A program made the translations under genes and the position numbers. A DNA stretch of 64,000 nt from Rutidosis leptorrhynchoides (taxonomy: Eukaryota; Streptophyta; Magnoliopsida; Asterales; Asteraceae), in NCBI RefSeq assembly GCF_046630445.1, contig NC_092336.1:202959001-203023000 (forward strand), written 5' to 3'. Within the stretch, counting starts at the first letter, position 1, and every line of letters begins with the position of its first letter. The notes beneath the pieces are model-generated. The model searched no databases, was not told where the DNA came from, and saw only the letters and a list, made by a program, of their open reading frames with translations. This document shows positions 36,226-45,320 of this stretch, in pieces.

Positions 36226-36907
36226 TGCCTTAGGCACAATTGCAAAAGGAACAAGATCAGTGGGTGTGAACGGATTTGCACCATAGCAGACTTCAAATGG
36301 TGATTTTCCTGTTGAGTAATTAGGTGCTCTGTTAAAAGCAAATTCAGCAAGGACAAGCTTCAGATCCTACTCCTTCAAAATTTTCTTCACAAGTGTTCTT
36401 AGCAGCATTCTCACAGTTCTATTAGTAACTTCAGTTTGTTCATCAGTTTGGGGATGGTGAGAAGTGCTAAACAAAAGCTTTGTACCAAGCAGCATCCATA
36501 ATGTCTTCCAGAAATAGCTTAAGAACTTTGTATCTCGATAAGACACAATGGTTTTGGGAATTCCATGAAGAAGAACAATCTCTTTGAAGAATAAAGTTGC
36601 AACAATAGTAGCAACATTGGTTTTTTTATAGGCTATGAAATGAGCCATCTTTGAAAATCTGTCAACAACAACCATAATAGAATCTTTGCCTCGCTGGGTT
36701 CTTGGTAATGCAACAATAAAGCCTATGCTCAAATCTTCCCATGGCTGGTTGGGAACATGAAGAGGAGTATACAAACCCTTGTGAAAAACTGATTTAGCTT
36801 GAAAGTAGATAACACAACGATTAATCACAGCTTTAACATCTTTAGCCATATGTGGCCAGTAGAAATATTTATTTAGGATCTCCAATGTCTTGTTAATCCT
36901 AAAATGA
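36226..36907 (-). pseudogene. Host A chromovirus integrase (3' pol remnant)
   Basis: Read right to left: FYWPHMAKDVKAVINRC (zinc-binding end), PWEDLSIGFIVALPRTQRGK, VVVDRFSKMAHFI, then HGIPKTIVSYRDTKF (second catalytic block, expected SDRD now SYRD) and FSTSHHPQTDEQTEVTNRT with the catalytic Glu. It continues past a stop near 36370 into EFAFNRAPNYSTGKSPFEV and ends at the MULE junction after IVPKAL. It resembles CRM/Galadriel-type chromoviruses, but the clade is uncertain. The C-terminus and 3' LTR are missing. Confidence 0.8.
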
Positions 36908-37900
36908 TCAGCTAAACCACCTGATTGAATCTTTTGGAATACACAATCTGATCAGCCTGATTGAATCTTTTGGAATACACAATCTGCTTTCATTGAATAG
37001 AAAACTATCATGTTTAACATAATCTCTTTTGAACTCAGCAGGTGAACAATTCAAAATTAGAGCAAAGTCTAGATCAGCTTCATATAACTCCTTAACAAAT
37101 GAGAATCCAAGAACTCTAGCTTCTAGAATTGACAACAAATAATATCTCTTTGATAGAGCATCAACAACAACATTAGAAGTACCAGTCTTGTGTTTAGAAA
37201 CAAAGGAGTACATTTGCAAGAATTCTACCCACTTTGCATGTCTTGGATTTAGTTCATGCTGACCATTAATGTACTTTAATGCTTCATGATCAAAAAAGAG
37301 AACAAAGTTCCTTGGCTTCAAATAATGAGACCAGTAATCAACAGCTCGAATGATGGCATAAAACTTTTATCATAAGTGCTATAATTTAGTTTAGACTCAT
37401 TTAGCTTTTCACTGAAATAAGCTACTGGTCTTTTTCCTTGCACTAGCACATCACCAAAGCCAACACCACTTGCATCACATCCAAGTTCAAACAGCATATC
37501 AAAATTAGGTAAAGCAAGTATAGGTGCTGAACTTAGCTTTTCCTTCAATGATTCAAATGCTGACTGGGCAGAACTGGACAATTCAAATACCCCTTTCTTC
37601 AAACAATCAGTAATTGGAGCAACAATTGTAGAGAAGTCTTTGATAAATCTTCAATAGAATAAAGCTAAACCATGGAAACTTATGACTTCAGTGATGGAAG
37701 AATGACTAGGCCATAATCTGATTGCTTCCACCTTAGATGGATCCATTTAAATGCCTTCTTCAGAAACCACATATCCAAGAAACAATACTTTCTTAATAAA
37801 GAAATTACACTTCTCCAGCTTCCCATATAATTGATACTACATTAACAGCTCAAATACTTTCCTCAAATGATCTAAGTGTTCTTATTTAGTTTTTGAGTAC
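36908..37900 (-). pseudogene. Host A reverse transcriptase C-part and RNase H
   Basis: Following the split RT, the minus strand encodes connection-domain sequence with several stops (37610-37900). It then gives [40 protein letters not shown] and PVAYFSEKL (RNase H), and later FVLFFDHEALKYINGQHELN and HKTGTSNVVVDALSKR. A 33-base tandem duplication (about 36928-36993) repeats the peptide LCIPKDSIR. Several frames are needed to read through. Confidence 0.8.
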
Positions 37901-38552
37901 ACTAGTGTAACGACCCGACTTTTTCGACTTGCTTTTGTGCCTTGTATTTTAGCGAAACTGCGTATCTGTGCGTACTGTGTTACTTTATACTCTGGAATCT
38001 TGATATACATGGTTTACTTCCAATTATATGTTAAAATGTGCCTTAGAGTACGTAGGATACTTAACTTGTTCACCGGATGCTTTTATAACCGTTAGTGTTA
38101 TTTAACGTTTCGAATAAACCGCGGACTGCGCACACGTTTGACTTTTGTCGTAACCGGAATATTATGACTGCGAAATATTAATTATTATTTTATAATAATA
38201 ATTACCTGGGTTTTTGGATGCTTAATTTTAATTAATTATTTACTAGATCACAATAGTTAGTCTTGTTGGACTTTCTACCTTATTGGACCTTAGCCCACCC
38301 TACACTAGCTAGTGGCCCAATTAATTAGCCCAAGTATTATTACTAGTAACCCATAATAAATAAAATAAATTAATTAGTGAGTCATACAAGCATTTGGATA
38401 AGGATTATCCATATTGTTACATGGGATTCTAGCATAAGTACATACTTTAGACAACCACTAACCAAAAAGTAAAATGGTGTCCCCTCCCCTCCCCTTTGAA
38501 AATCACAGCCCTAGGCCCTTCCAAGTCATCAATCCATGTCAAAAATTTTGCT

Positions 38553-38560
38553 TATAAATA
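38553..38560 (+). promoter_or_regulatory. TATA box of Tekay-like 5' LTR
   Basis: TATAAATA followed by ACACTAGCTCTCATTTGG, conserved in the 3' LTR at 55681-55688. The nested TR-GAG starts about 750 bases downstream. Confidence 0.6.
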
Positions 38561-39303
38561 CTAGCCAATTTCCCTCATTCAAACACTAGCTCTCATTTGG
38601 TTTTCACACACAATTGTTCTTTCTTTCTTTCCTTTCTAGTATTACTTGTAAGTTTTCTCTTTTTCTTCTTCTTTTCCCTTCCAATTTCGTGTATCATCAT
38701 CATTCTTTCATGGAGATCAAGTTCCTTTAACTTGATCTTGATTATATCTTGTTGATTCAAGCATGAATCCTTCAAGAACATGGAAGATTCAAGCTTTCTA
38801 GCTTTGAATCTTCACCAACTTTGTAGATCTATATTTTTCTTACTTTAATCTTGTTATTTTGTTAAAAAGATTCAAACTTTTGTTTGTTATCTTCATATAT
38901 CTTAAAGATCCAAGCTTTATGCTTCAAGATCTTCAAGAACAACCAAGATGCAAGCTTTCTAGCTTAAATCTTCATATCTTGTTATTGGATCTAAGTTTTC
39001 TAGCTTATGATCTTGTTGTTTTGTTATAAAGATCAAAACTTATGTTTATGGTCTTCATGAAACTTAAAGATCCAAGCTTTATGCTTCAAGATCTTCAAGA
39101 ACACTAAAGGTTCAAGCTTTCTAGCTTTGTGACCTTATAAATTGTGTGAAAGGGATCCAACCTCTCTAGCTTAGGGTTCCATCACTTCATTTGACTTAGA
39201 TCATGTTCATACTTGTTTGATTGATGTAAAGTTTGTAACTTTGTTGTAAATAGGACTTGTAATTGTGTTGAGACTAAGGATATGATGTAACCTTGGTTCA
39301 TCA

Positions 39304-41615
39304 TGTAAGACCCGAATATTTATCTTGTATACTTGTGTATTATGGTGTTCAAGGGTGTGGGTTTTATTGTATATAAATTAAAATGCAAAAGAAACTGTTT
39401 CAGTAGGATCGCGCGCCGCGCGAGTTTGGGGCGCGCCGCGCCATTTGGCGCTGACAGAATCCTTTGTTTTAATTGGTTTAAATGAAGGGTATTTGGGTAA
39501 TTTCACTTGGGGCCGGATTTGTGAGCCATATTAGCTGGTTTGGATCAGTTTTGGATCATTTTCACATCCATTCATCACTCCCAACTATCTAGAGAGAGAG
39601 AGAGAGAGATTCTAGAGAGAGATTTGGGGTTTTGGAGAAGAAGGAGGCCGTTTGGATCAAAAGCTCGGGTTCTAAAGTTGTTCCTCTCGTTCTTAGCTAC
39701 GCGGTGATAGTATTGGTAAGCTCAAACTCCAAATTTCATCTATTTGATTTGATATTCAAGTTAGGGTTTGAGTTAGTTTGATGAAAAACCCTTTTAGATG
39801 ATGAAATGGGTTTAGTGATGCTAGTAATTGGGTTTATTGTTAATTGTTGGTGGATTTTGGGTTGGAGAACTAATTGGCCATGTTTAGGACTTGAAATTGA
39901 GTTTAATCACTTAAGTTAGTGATTATGGAAGTATTGAAACCCATTTAAGGTTATTTGGTTGACTAATTGTGACTTTGGGTCAAATTAGAGTTTGGTGGTG
40001 ATTATGACCCAATTGGCGATTTAATGAGGTTTATAAACTTAAAATGGATTAAGTTGAAGTATAAAACCGAGTTAAATGTGTTTTGGTGTCAAAACTTGTA
40101 AAGAATGAGATTTTGACCTTTATGGGTCAAAATTAGGGTTTTGGTGTCAAAATGGGTATGACACGTGTTTAACACTTGAGTTCGGGTTTAATTGGCGTAT
40201 TAGGACCATTCTCACTTGTGTTAGTGATTATTGGTTAGTTTTGGGCACGGTTTGTGCTTGGAAGTGCATTTGGGTCGAAATTGCACTAAGTGACGAATTG
40301 GGTTGATTTGTAAATCCACTCTAAGTGTATTGTTGTAATTGTGATAATGGAATAGGTACTTTCCATTGGCGAGTTGCGGATTACTTGGAAGCATTCTTCA
40401 AGACTTCAAGGTGAGTGATAATATCCTATGTGCATATGTATGTGTAGGATGGGTGCGGGTCGGGTGAAGTGATTCTCGGCTATAGAGCTCACTTCACATG
40501 TAGGTGGACTTGATGGACTTTTGCATGAGTCCAATTGGCACGGTTGTGCATTTTGGTTGACCATCTTTGGCGAAGTACACGTTCGCGTGTACATTATCAC
40601 ACGTGGTTGTGATGTGGTTGATATAACCCCAATGGCGAAGGGTTTAATGTTGAGAAGTGAATCGCGTGTGTATTCGAATTCACGATGACTCGTGTAGTTC
40701 GGTCATCTTATTGAGGTAGTAATCTCGTGTGGTTTCAGATTACTAAGGCTCGTGTAGTTCGGCCAACCTCGATGTTGTGAAGATAGTAATCTCGTGTGGT
40801 TTCGGATTACTAAGGCTCGTGTAGTTCGGCCAATCTTCATTGTGGTATTTGGTTCTCTGTATTGGGTTAAGGTGTTAACCTTGTTCGTTTATATTGTTAT
40901 ATTAATGTATTGTTGTGTTGTAGCTAACCCTCCGGGTGTAGCTATTTGGCGTTGTTCACATCATCGTTGGTGAACTTATATTGTTGTTGTATCTTTAGCT
41001 CGTTGCTTAGAGATCGTAAGGTATGCTTAGTGTAGTGCCTTATATATGGATGCCTCGGTATGCGGTATTTGTTATTTTGTGGCGTGTCCATTTTATACAT
41101 ATATATGTATGTAGTATATTATCATTCACTAAGCGTTAGCTTACCCTCTCGTTGTTGACTTTTTTATAGATTGCATGCGGATGGTGGCTCGGGTAAGCGC
41201 GAGGATTAGAGGACTTGCATAGTTTGCGTAGAAGGCTTGCTTTTGGATTTATTAGGATTGGGTAGCGTATCCCCAATCGCCATGCTCGGCTTTGTTTTGT
41301 ATTAAAAGTCTTATGGTCGAAAATTGTATTTTGATACTTAAAGGGTAATTTGGGTCGATGTGGGCCCCGCTTCGTAAACATAATTTTATTAATGGAACGC
41401 GCTAGTTTTTATATATTGAACATGCGGTTAAAAGCGTTTTGTCTAAATACGTCGGGAACTAGTCAAACATTTTCGCATTTAAAGACTTTCTGGACAGTCA
41501 GGTTTGGCGCGCCGCGAGGCCTATATGGCGTGCCGCGCCAGGTGACAGTTCAGCAAATTTTTTTTTATTTTGTAAATTTAACGCGGTTTAATGCGGGTTG
41601 GTTTGGGTTGTTACA
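39304..41615 (+). repeat. TR-GAG 5' LTR
   Basis: Starts TGTAAGACCCGAATATTTAT and ends GGTTTGGGTTGTTACA. GC-rich words near both ends (GGCGCGCCGCGCC) stand out against the rest. It contains a (GA)n tract at 39590-39610 and the hairpin array at 40650-40842. I found no clear TATA box. Confidence 0.92.
40650..40842 (+). repeat. Covarying hairpin array, TR-GAG 5' LTR (three pairs)
   Basis: Six hairpins have the loop CGTGTAGTTC or variants (CGTGTGGTTTC, CGTGTGTATTC). Stems are GTGAAT/ATTCAC, GATGAC/GTCATC, AGTAATC/GATTACT, GGC/GCC, AGTAATC/GATTACT, GGC/GCC. The second pair is enclosed by GAGGT/ACCTC (40713-40717, 40766-40770). The third is enclosed by TGAAGAT/ATCTTCA (40778-40784, 40833-40839). 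Each would form a three-way junction. Confidence 0.75.
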
Positions 41616-41617
41616 AG

Positions 41618-41629
41618 TGGTATCAGAGC
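41618..41629 (+). promoter_or_regulatory. TR-GAG primer-binding site (initiator tRNA-Met)
   Basis: TGGTATCAGAGC two bases after the 5' LTR. Confidence 0.92.
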
Positions 41630-42051
41630 ATGGTCTAAGGGATTTTGGTGACTTGAGATAGGTGCCTAGACTTAGACTTGTGTGTGCTTAAATTGTTGCG
41701 GGACGTGTAGGATTACGGGTCGGAATGGGTTTGGTTAGTGCCTTTGCTATAGGTTGACTAACGTTTATATTAGTAATGCGGATATTATTAATATGTTGTG
41801 TGTTGTGATAATAATTCTCGCGTGTGTTTGTACCGCGTAGAATTTTGGTTGTGCTTGTGTATATCATCGAGCGAGACGGTTGTTGTACTAACGAGTCGAT
41901 GCGGCATGTGTGCGTAATAAGAACTTGCAACCCTTATTACGGGTGCAAATCGTGTCTAACAAGTGATGTACGATGAGTGTTTAGCAAGATGGGGCTGTGT
42001 CGTGCGTTCGGTTTTACACGTTCGTGGACTAATCGTTTTGCATTCTTTAGA

Positions 42052-42992
42052 ATGACGACGCGAAACGAGACCGAGGCGAATGACGCGAAGTTTAACACTA
42101 GGGTTGCGGCCGCCGTTGCGGAGCAAATGGGTGCTTTAGAAGAAAGAATGGAAAGGAGGTATTCTGAACTTCAAAGTAGTGGTGAAATGGAGCGTTATCT
42201 TAAGAGCTTCATGAGGACTAAACCCCCGATGTATGACAGAAAGCCGGATCCTTTGGTAAGCACAACTTGGATTTCGGACGTCGAAGGGTGTTTCCGTACT
42301 ATTGATTGCCCTCCTGAGAGAAAGACGAGACTCGCTACGAGTTTGTTGCGGGGTAGGGCAAGGGATTGGTTGGATGGTAAGATTGATCTTGTCGGTGGCG
42401 AGACGTTTATGGCTTTATCGTGGGACGACTTTAAGGAGGAATTCTTCGAGGAGTTCCGGACTTGGCCGATTTGAAGGAATTGCGTAATGAGTTGCGAAAT
42501 TTGCGACAAGGATCTATGGATTTGAGTACTCTCAAGACGACCTTTATGGCGAAGGCTCGTTTTTGTCCGGAGTATTTGGGGAATGATCGTTTGTTGATGG
42601 GGGATTTCTATAGGACCTTGAATGATGACTTGAAAAGTAAAATTAGCCGGGGTCAAGCGAAATCGTTTTCGGAATTATTCGACTTGGCTAGAGGTTTCGA
42701 GTCGTATTCACGATCGAAAAAGGGTGAACCTTCAAGTGAGCGAAGGGTCGTTTCTTATGGTGCTCCGAGTAAGAAGGCTAAGGGTCCGAGTGTGAGCACG
42801 GGTGGTACGCGAACGGGTATGTCGGATTCTAGTGCGGCTAGATGTTACAATTGTGGCGTGAGGGGTCACAAGTCTTGGGAATGTTCGGTACCAAAGGGTG
42901 ATGGTATGGTGTGCTTCAATTGCCAAAAAGAAGGACATCTTAAGTCGGAATGTCCCAAGTTAGCGGGGACGGGTGCGACCAGGAGACGTTAA
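42052..42992 (+). pseudogene. TR-GAG Gag protein, one frameshift
   Basis: The first part (ATG at 42052, MTTRNETEANDAKFNTRV) includes a Gag core with DPLVSTTWISDVEGCFRT and RGRARDWLDG. The frame shifts near 42465, after EEFFEEFRT, into a second frame continuing LADLKELRNELRNLRQGSMD, RGFESYSRSKKGE, and two CCHC knuckles (CYNCGVRGHKSWEC and CFNCQKEGHLKSEC). TAA at 42990-42992 ends it. An in-frame ATG 75 bases upstream (41977) is also open, but 42052 gives the usual hydrophilic N-terminus. Gag forms the particle and binds RNA. The frameshift is more likely a mutation than programmed, because no slippery heptamer is seen. Confidence 0.85.
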
Positions 42993-43896
42993 GGTACGTG
43001 TAATTTTGATAAATATGTCTTTTGATTATTTATTAAATGCCGTTTGAGGTTTGAGTTGCGTGCCTTTGTTGTGCATGTTATGCTATGGGTGACGTTCCTA
43101 ATGGAAGTACCCTATGTTGATGTTTGATTGACGGGCGAAGGGCGTAAGACTTGGTGCAACCAAGCATTCCTTAGTATTTGGGAAACGTTTCTACCAAGCC
43201 ACGGAAATGGTTTTGGTGTTTGGTTGTTAAGCGCGTGTTCGCTTTGATGTTGAAGTGACGAATCATGAGGTTCGTCGGTTGGTTGGAACCCTTGAGATCG
43301 AGTGTTTTAAATCTCGATGTGTGTTGGTAATGGAGTCTTTATGACGCGACATTAGGTGCCTCTTTTATACCTACTAGCATGGTGTTCGACTCCGATTGTG
43401 TTGCGGTACACTTTTTGTACAAAGTGTTTAAGGGTTGGTTAAAATCCTTCGTGTGCTCAAGGTTGGAGCAAGATTTGGTAATGGGTCGCGTGAGCCCAAT
43501 TGTTGGTAAAGTCTACCTGTGGTAGCATTGTGCGGTTGTACGAGTTGTGGATATGGAACGTGGTTCTAAGTGGGGGAGTTACACTCCCGCACGAGGAAGT
43601 TTTAGTGTGAGATTTCGGATGATGCTATTGGTAGATCCGGAAAATGTTGTCGAGACCTGGTTGGGTCGATTTGTGGTAGAGTACAATTTCGGATAAATTG
43701 TACTTATGGTTTGGATTTGAATCATCACTGAGGTGGTAACGTGGTAAATCTCGTAGAGAGATAATGGACGTGTTTGGCGAGCAAGGTGAAATCCTCCGGT
43801 TAAGGGAGGTGTGTGTCGGGTTCTCTTGTGGAGAATTATTGTTTGGTACCTATGTTTGGTATAGGTGGTTCTTGCTCGATTATGGTATGGTTGTTT
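42993..43896 (+). other. TR-GAG post-gag region, hairpin-rich, non-coding
   Basis: No pol homology on either strand. Many short perfect inverted repeats follow one another, e.g. GACGAA/TTCGTC (about 43257-43276), GTACAATTT/AAATTGTAC (about 43680-43702), CCTCC/GGAGG (about 43794-43810) and ACCTAT/ATAGGT (about 43847-43866). Confidence 0.6.
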
Positions 43897-44136
43897 GATG
43901 AAGCATGATCTTTAGGGTCCGCTGACTTCATCATGGGAATACGTGATTGGTGGAGCATGACTTTCGGGGTCCGCTGACTTCATCATGAGCGTGGTGTTAT
44001 ATCGGTGAAGCATGATCTTCGGGTCCGCTGACTTCATCCGGTGTTGTGATCGGTGAAGCATGATCTTCGGGTCCGCTGACTTCATCCGGTGTTGTGATTG
44101 GTGGAGCATGACCTTCGGGGTCCGCTGACTTCATCA
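43897..44136 (+). repeat. Five tandem hairpins with conserved loop (second family)
   Basis: Five copies (starting about 43897, 43950, 44004, 44051, 44100) of stem TGAAG or TGGAG / CTTCA around the conserved CATGATCTTCGGGTCCGC. The T-G-G-A-G forms keep pairing by a G-T wobble. Copies are about 47-54 bases apart with variable linkers. Confidence 0.75.
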
Positions 44137-44217
44137 AGGGAGTAGTGTTATGTCGGTATGGTGTAACACTATCGGGAAATGCGAGTACCGGTGGGAAATG
44201 CGAGTACCATTCCTGTG

Positions 44218-44664
44218 TTAAGATTGTGGATCGCGTGTGTTTTCGGATTCACGATGACGCGTGTAGTTCGGTCATCTTATTGGAATGAATCTCGTGTAGT
44301 TCGGATTCATGGTGACTCGTGTAGTTCGGTCATCTTATTGAGGTAGTAATCTCGTGTGGTTTCGGATTACTAAGGCTCGTGTAGTTCGGCCAACCTCGAT
44401 GTTGTGGAAGTGAATCTCGTGTAGTTCGGATTCACGAATGACTCGTGTGGTTTCGGTCATTGTATTGAGGAGTGAATCTCGTGTAGTTCGGATTCACAAT
44501 TGACTCGTGTAGTTCGGTCATTCCTCCGGGATAGTGACTCTCGTGTAGTTCGGATTCACTATGGCGCGTGTAGTTCGGCCATTCCCGATTGTTGTTGTGG
44601 TGAAGGTAGTGAGTCGCGTGTAGTTCGGATTCACTAGGACGCGTGTGTTTTCGGCCAGCCTTCG
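44218..44664 (+). repeat. Covarying hairpin array downstream of gag (seven pairs)
   Basis: Fourteen hairpins in seven pairs share the loop CGTGTAGTTC (variants CGTGTGTTTTC, CGTGTGGTTTC). Stems differ but pair: GTGGATC/GATTCAC, GATGAC/GTCATC, ATGAATC/GATTCAT, GGTGAC/GTCATC, AGTAATC/GATTACT, GTGAATC/GATTCAC, AATGAC/GTCATT, ATGGC/GCCAT. Enclosing stems are GAGGT/ACCTC (44340, 44393), GAGGA/TCCTC (44467, 44522), CGGGA/TCCCG (44527, 44583) and GAAGG/CCTTC (44602, 44659). One hairpin of the last pair is weak. Confidence 0.8.
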
Positions 44665-45308
44665 TGTCATGTGATCTATTGGTTGTTTGATACACCAATG
44701 GTAGGGTCGTAAGGACCATGTTACGGGAACTATCGGTCGTTTTATACGTCGATGGTGGGGTCGTGAGGACCATGTTGTGGGATTAGTGAGGCGATAGCCG
44801 TGTTTCGCTCACATGTTTGTTACGGGTGTGACGATGGTTGATTTCGTACACCTTGGGCTTTGCGTTTCCATAGTCGTTTTGGGCGCTATCGGTTCTAGCC
44901 GTTGGATTATGATGTTACGGTAGTTGTGTATTGGTCGTATGGCGCACTACAAGGGATGTTTAGTGATTGGTGTAATCCGTAAGGGTTCGTTTGGTTCGGT
45001 CTTCATCGTTTCGGGTTGTTGACCTTAGGTTGAGACCTTGTTGCTTTTGGCGTTATACTCGGTAATAGTACGCTAAGGGATTGATATCTCGGTTCGAGAT
45101 TGGTTGAGTTTCCCGATGTGAGGGATTGAGCATGGTTTTAGTGCTCGGATTGTGATTTGTTAAATCGCGTGTGACGATTTTGGTTGTTAGAGGTGATTCA
45201 TTGGGAAGAGTTGCCTAGGAAAGTCGGATTGGGACGTATGTTTGAGGACCGTGGAGTGTGGTCCGTTTGGTTAAGTGACGAGGATCACTAGGACGTGATC
45301 GAGTTTAA
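44665..45308 (+). other. TR-GAG 3' non-coding region, further hairpins
   Basis: Contains two copies of GGTCGTAAGGACCATGTT or its variant (about 44704, 44759), each able to fold GGTC/GACC. Other inverted repeats are TTGGT/ACCAA (about 44679-44698), ATCTCG/CGAGAT (about 45087-45101), GAGCA/TGCTC (about 45127-45145), AAATCG/CGATTT and GATCAC/GTGATC (about 45284-45301). I see no reading frame of interest. Confidence 0.6.
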
Positions 45309-45320
45309 GTGGGGGAGAGT
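45309..45320 (+). promoter_or_regulatory. TR-GAG polypurine tract
   Basis: GTGGGGGAGAGT directly before the 3' LTR start TGTAAAACCC, the expected plus-strand primer site. Confidence 0.85.

Noticed and set aside
40406..41661. Short frames in the TR-GAG LTR (also 46421-47622)
   Set aside because: They occur identically in both LTRs, overlap on opposite strands and show no domain.
42450..42480. Programmed frameshift in TR-GAG gag
   Set aside because: No slippery heptamer or conserved downstream signal is seen at the shift. A simple one-base loss explains it.
44218..44664. CRISPR-like array
   Set aside because: The recurring unit is a hairpin loop with variable stems and no regular spacers; the context is a plant retrotransposon.
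43912..44773. Minus-strand open frames with repeated HAPP/MKSAD peptides (43912-44109, 44432-44773)
   Set aside because: They are translations of the hairpin repeats; the repetition is at nucleotide level and stems, not codons, are conserved.
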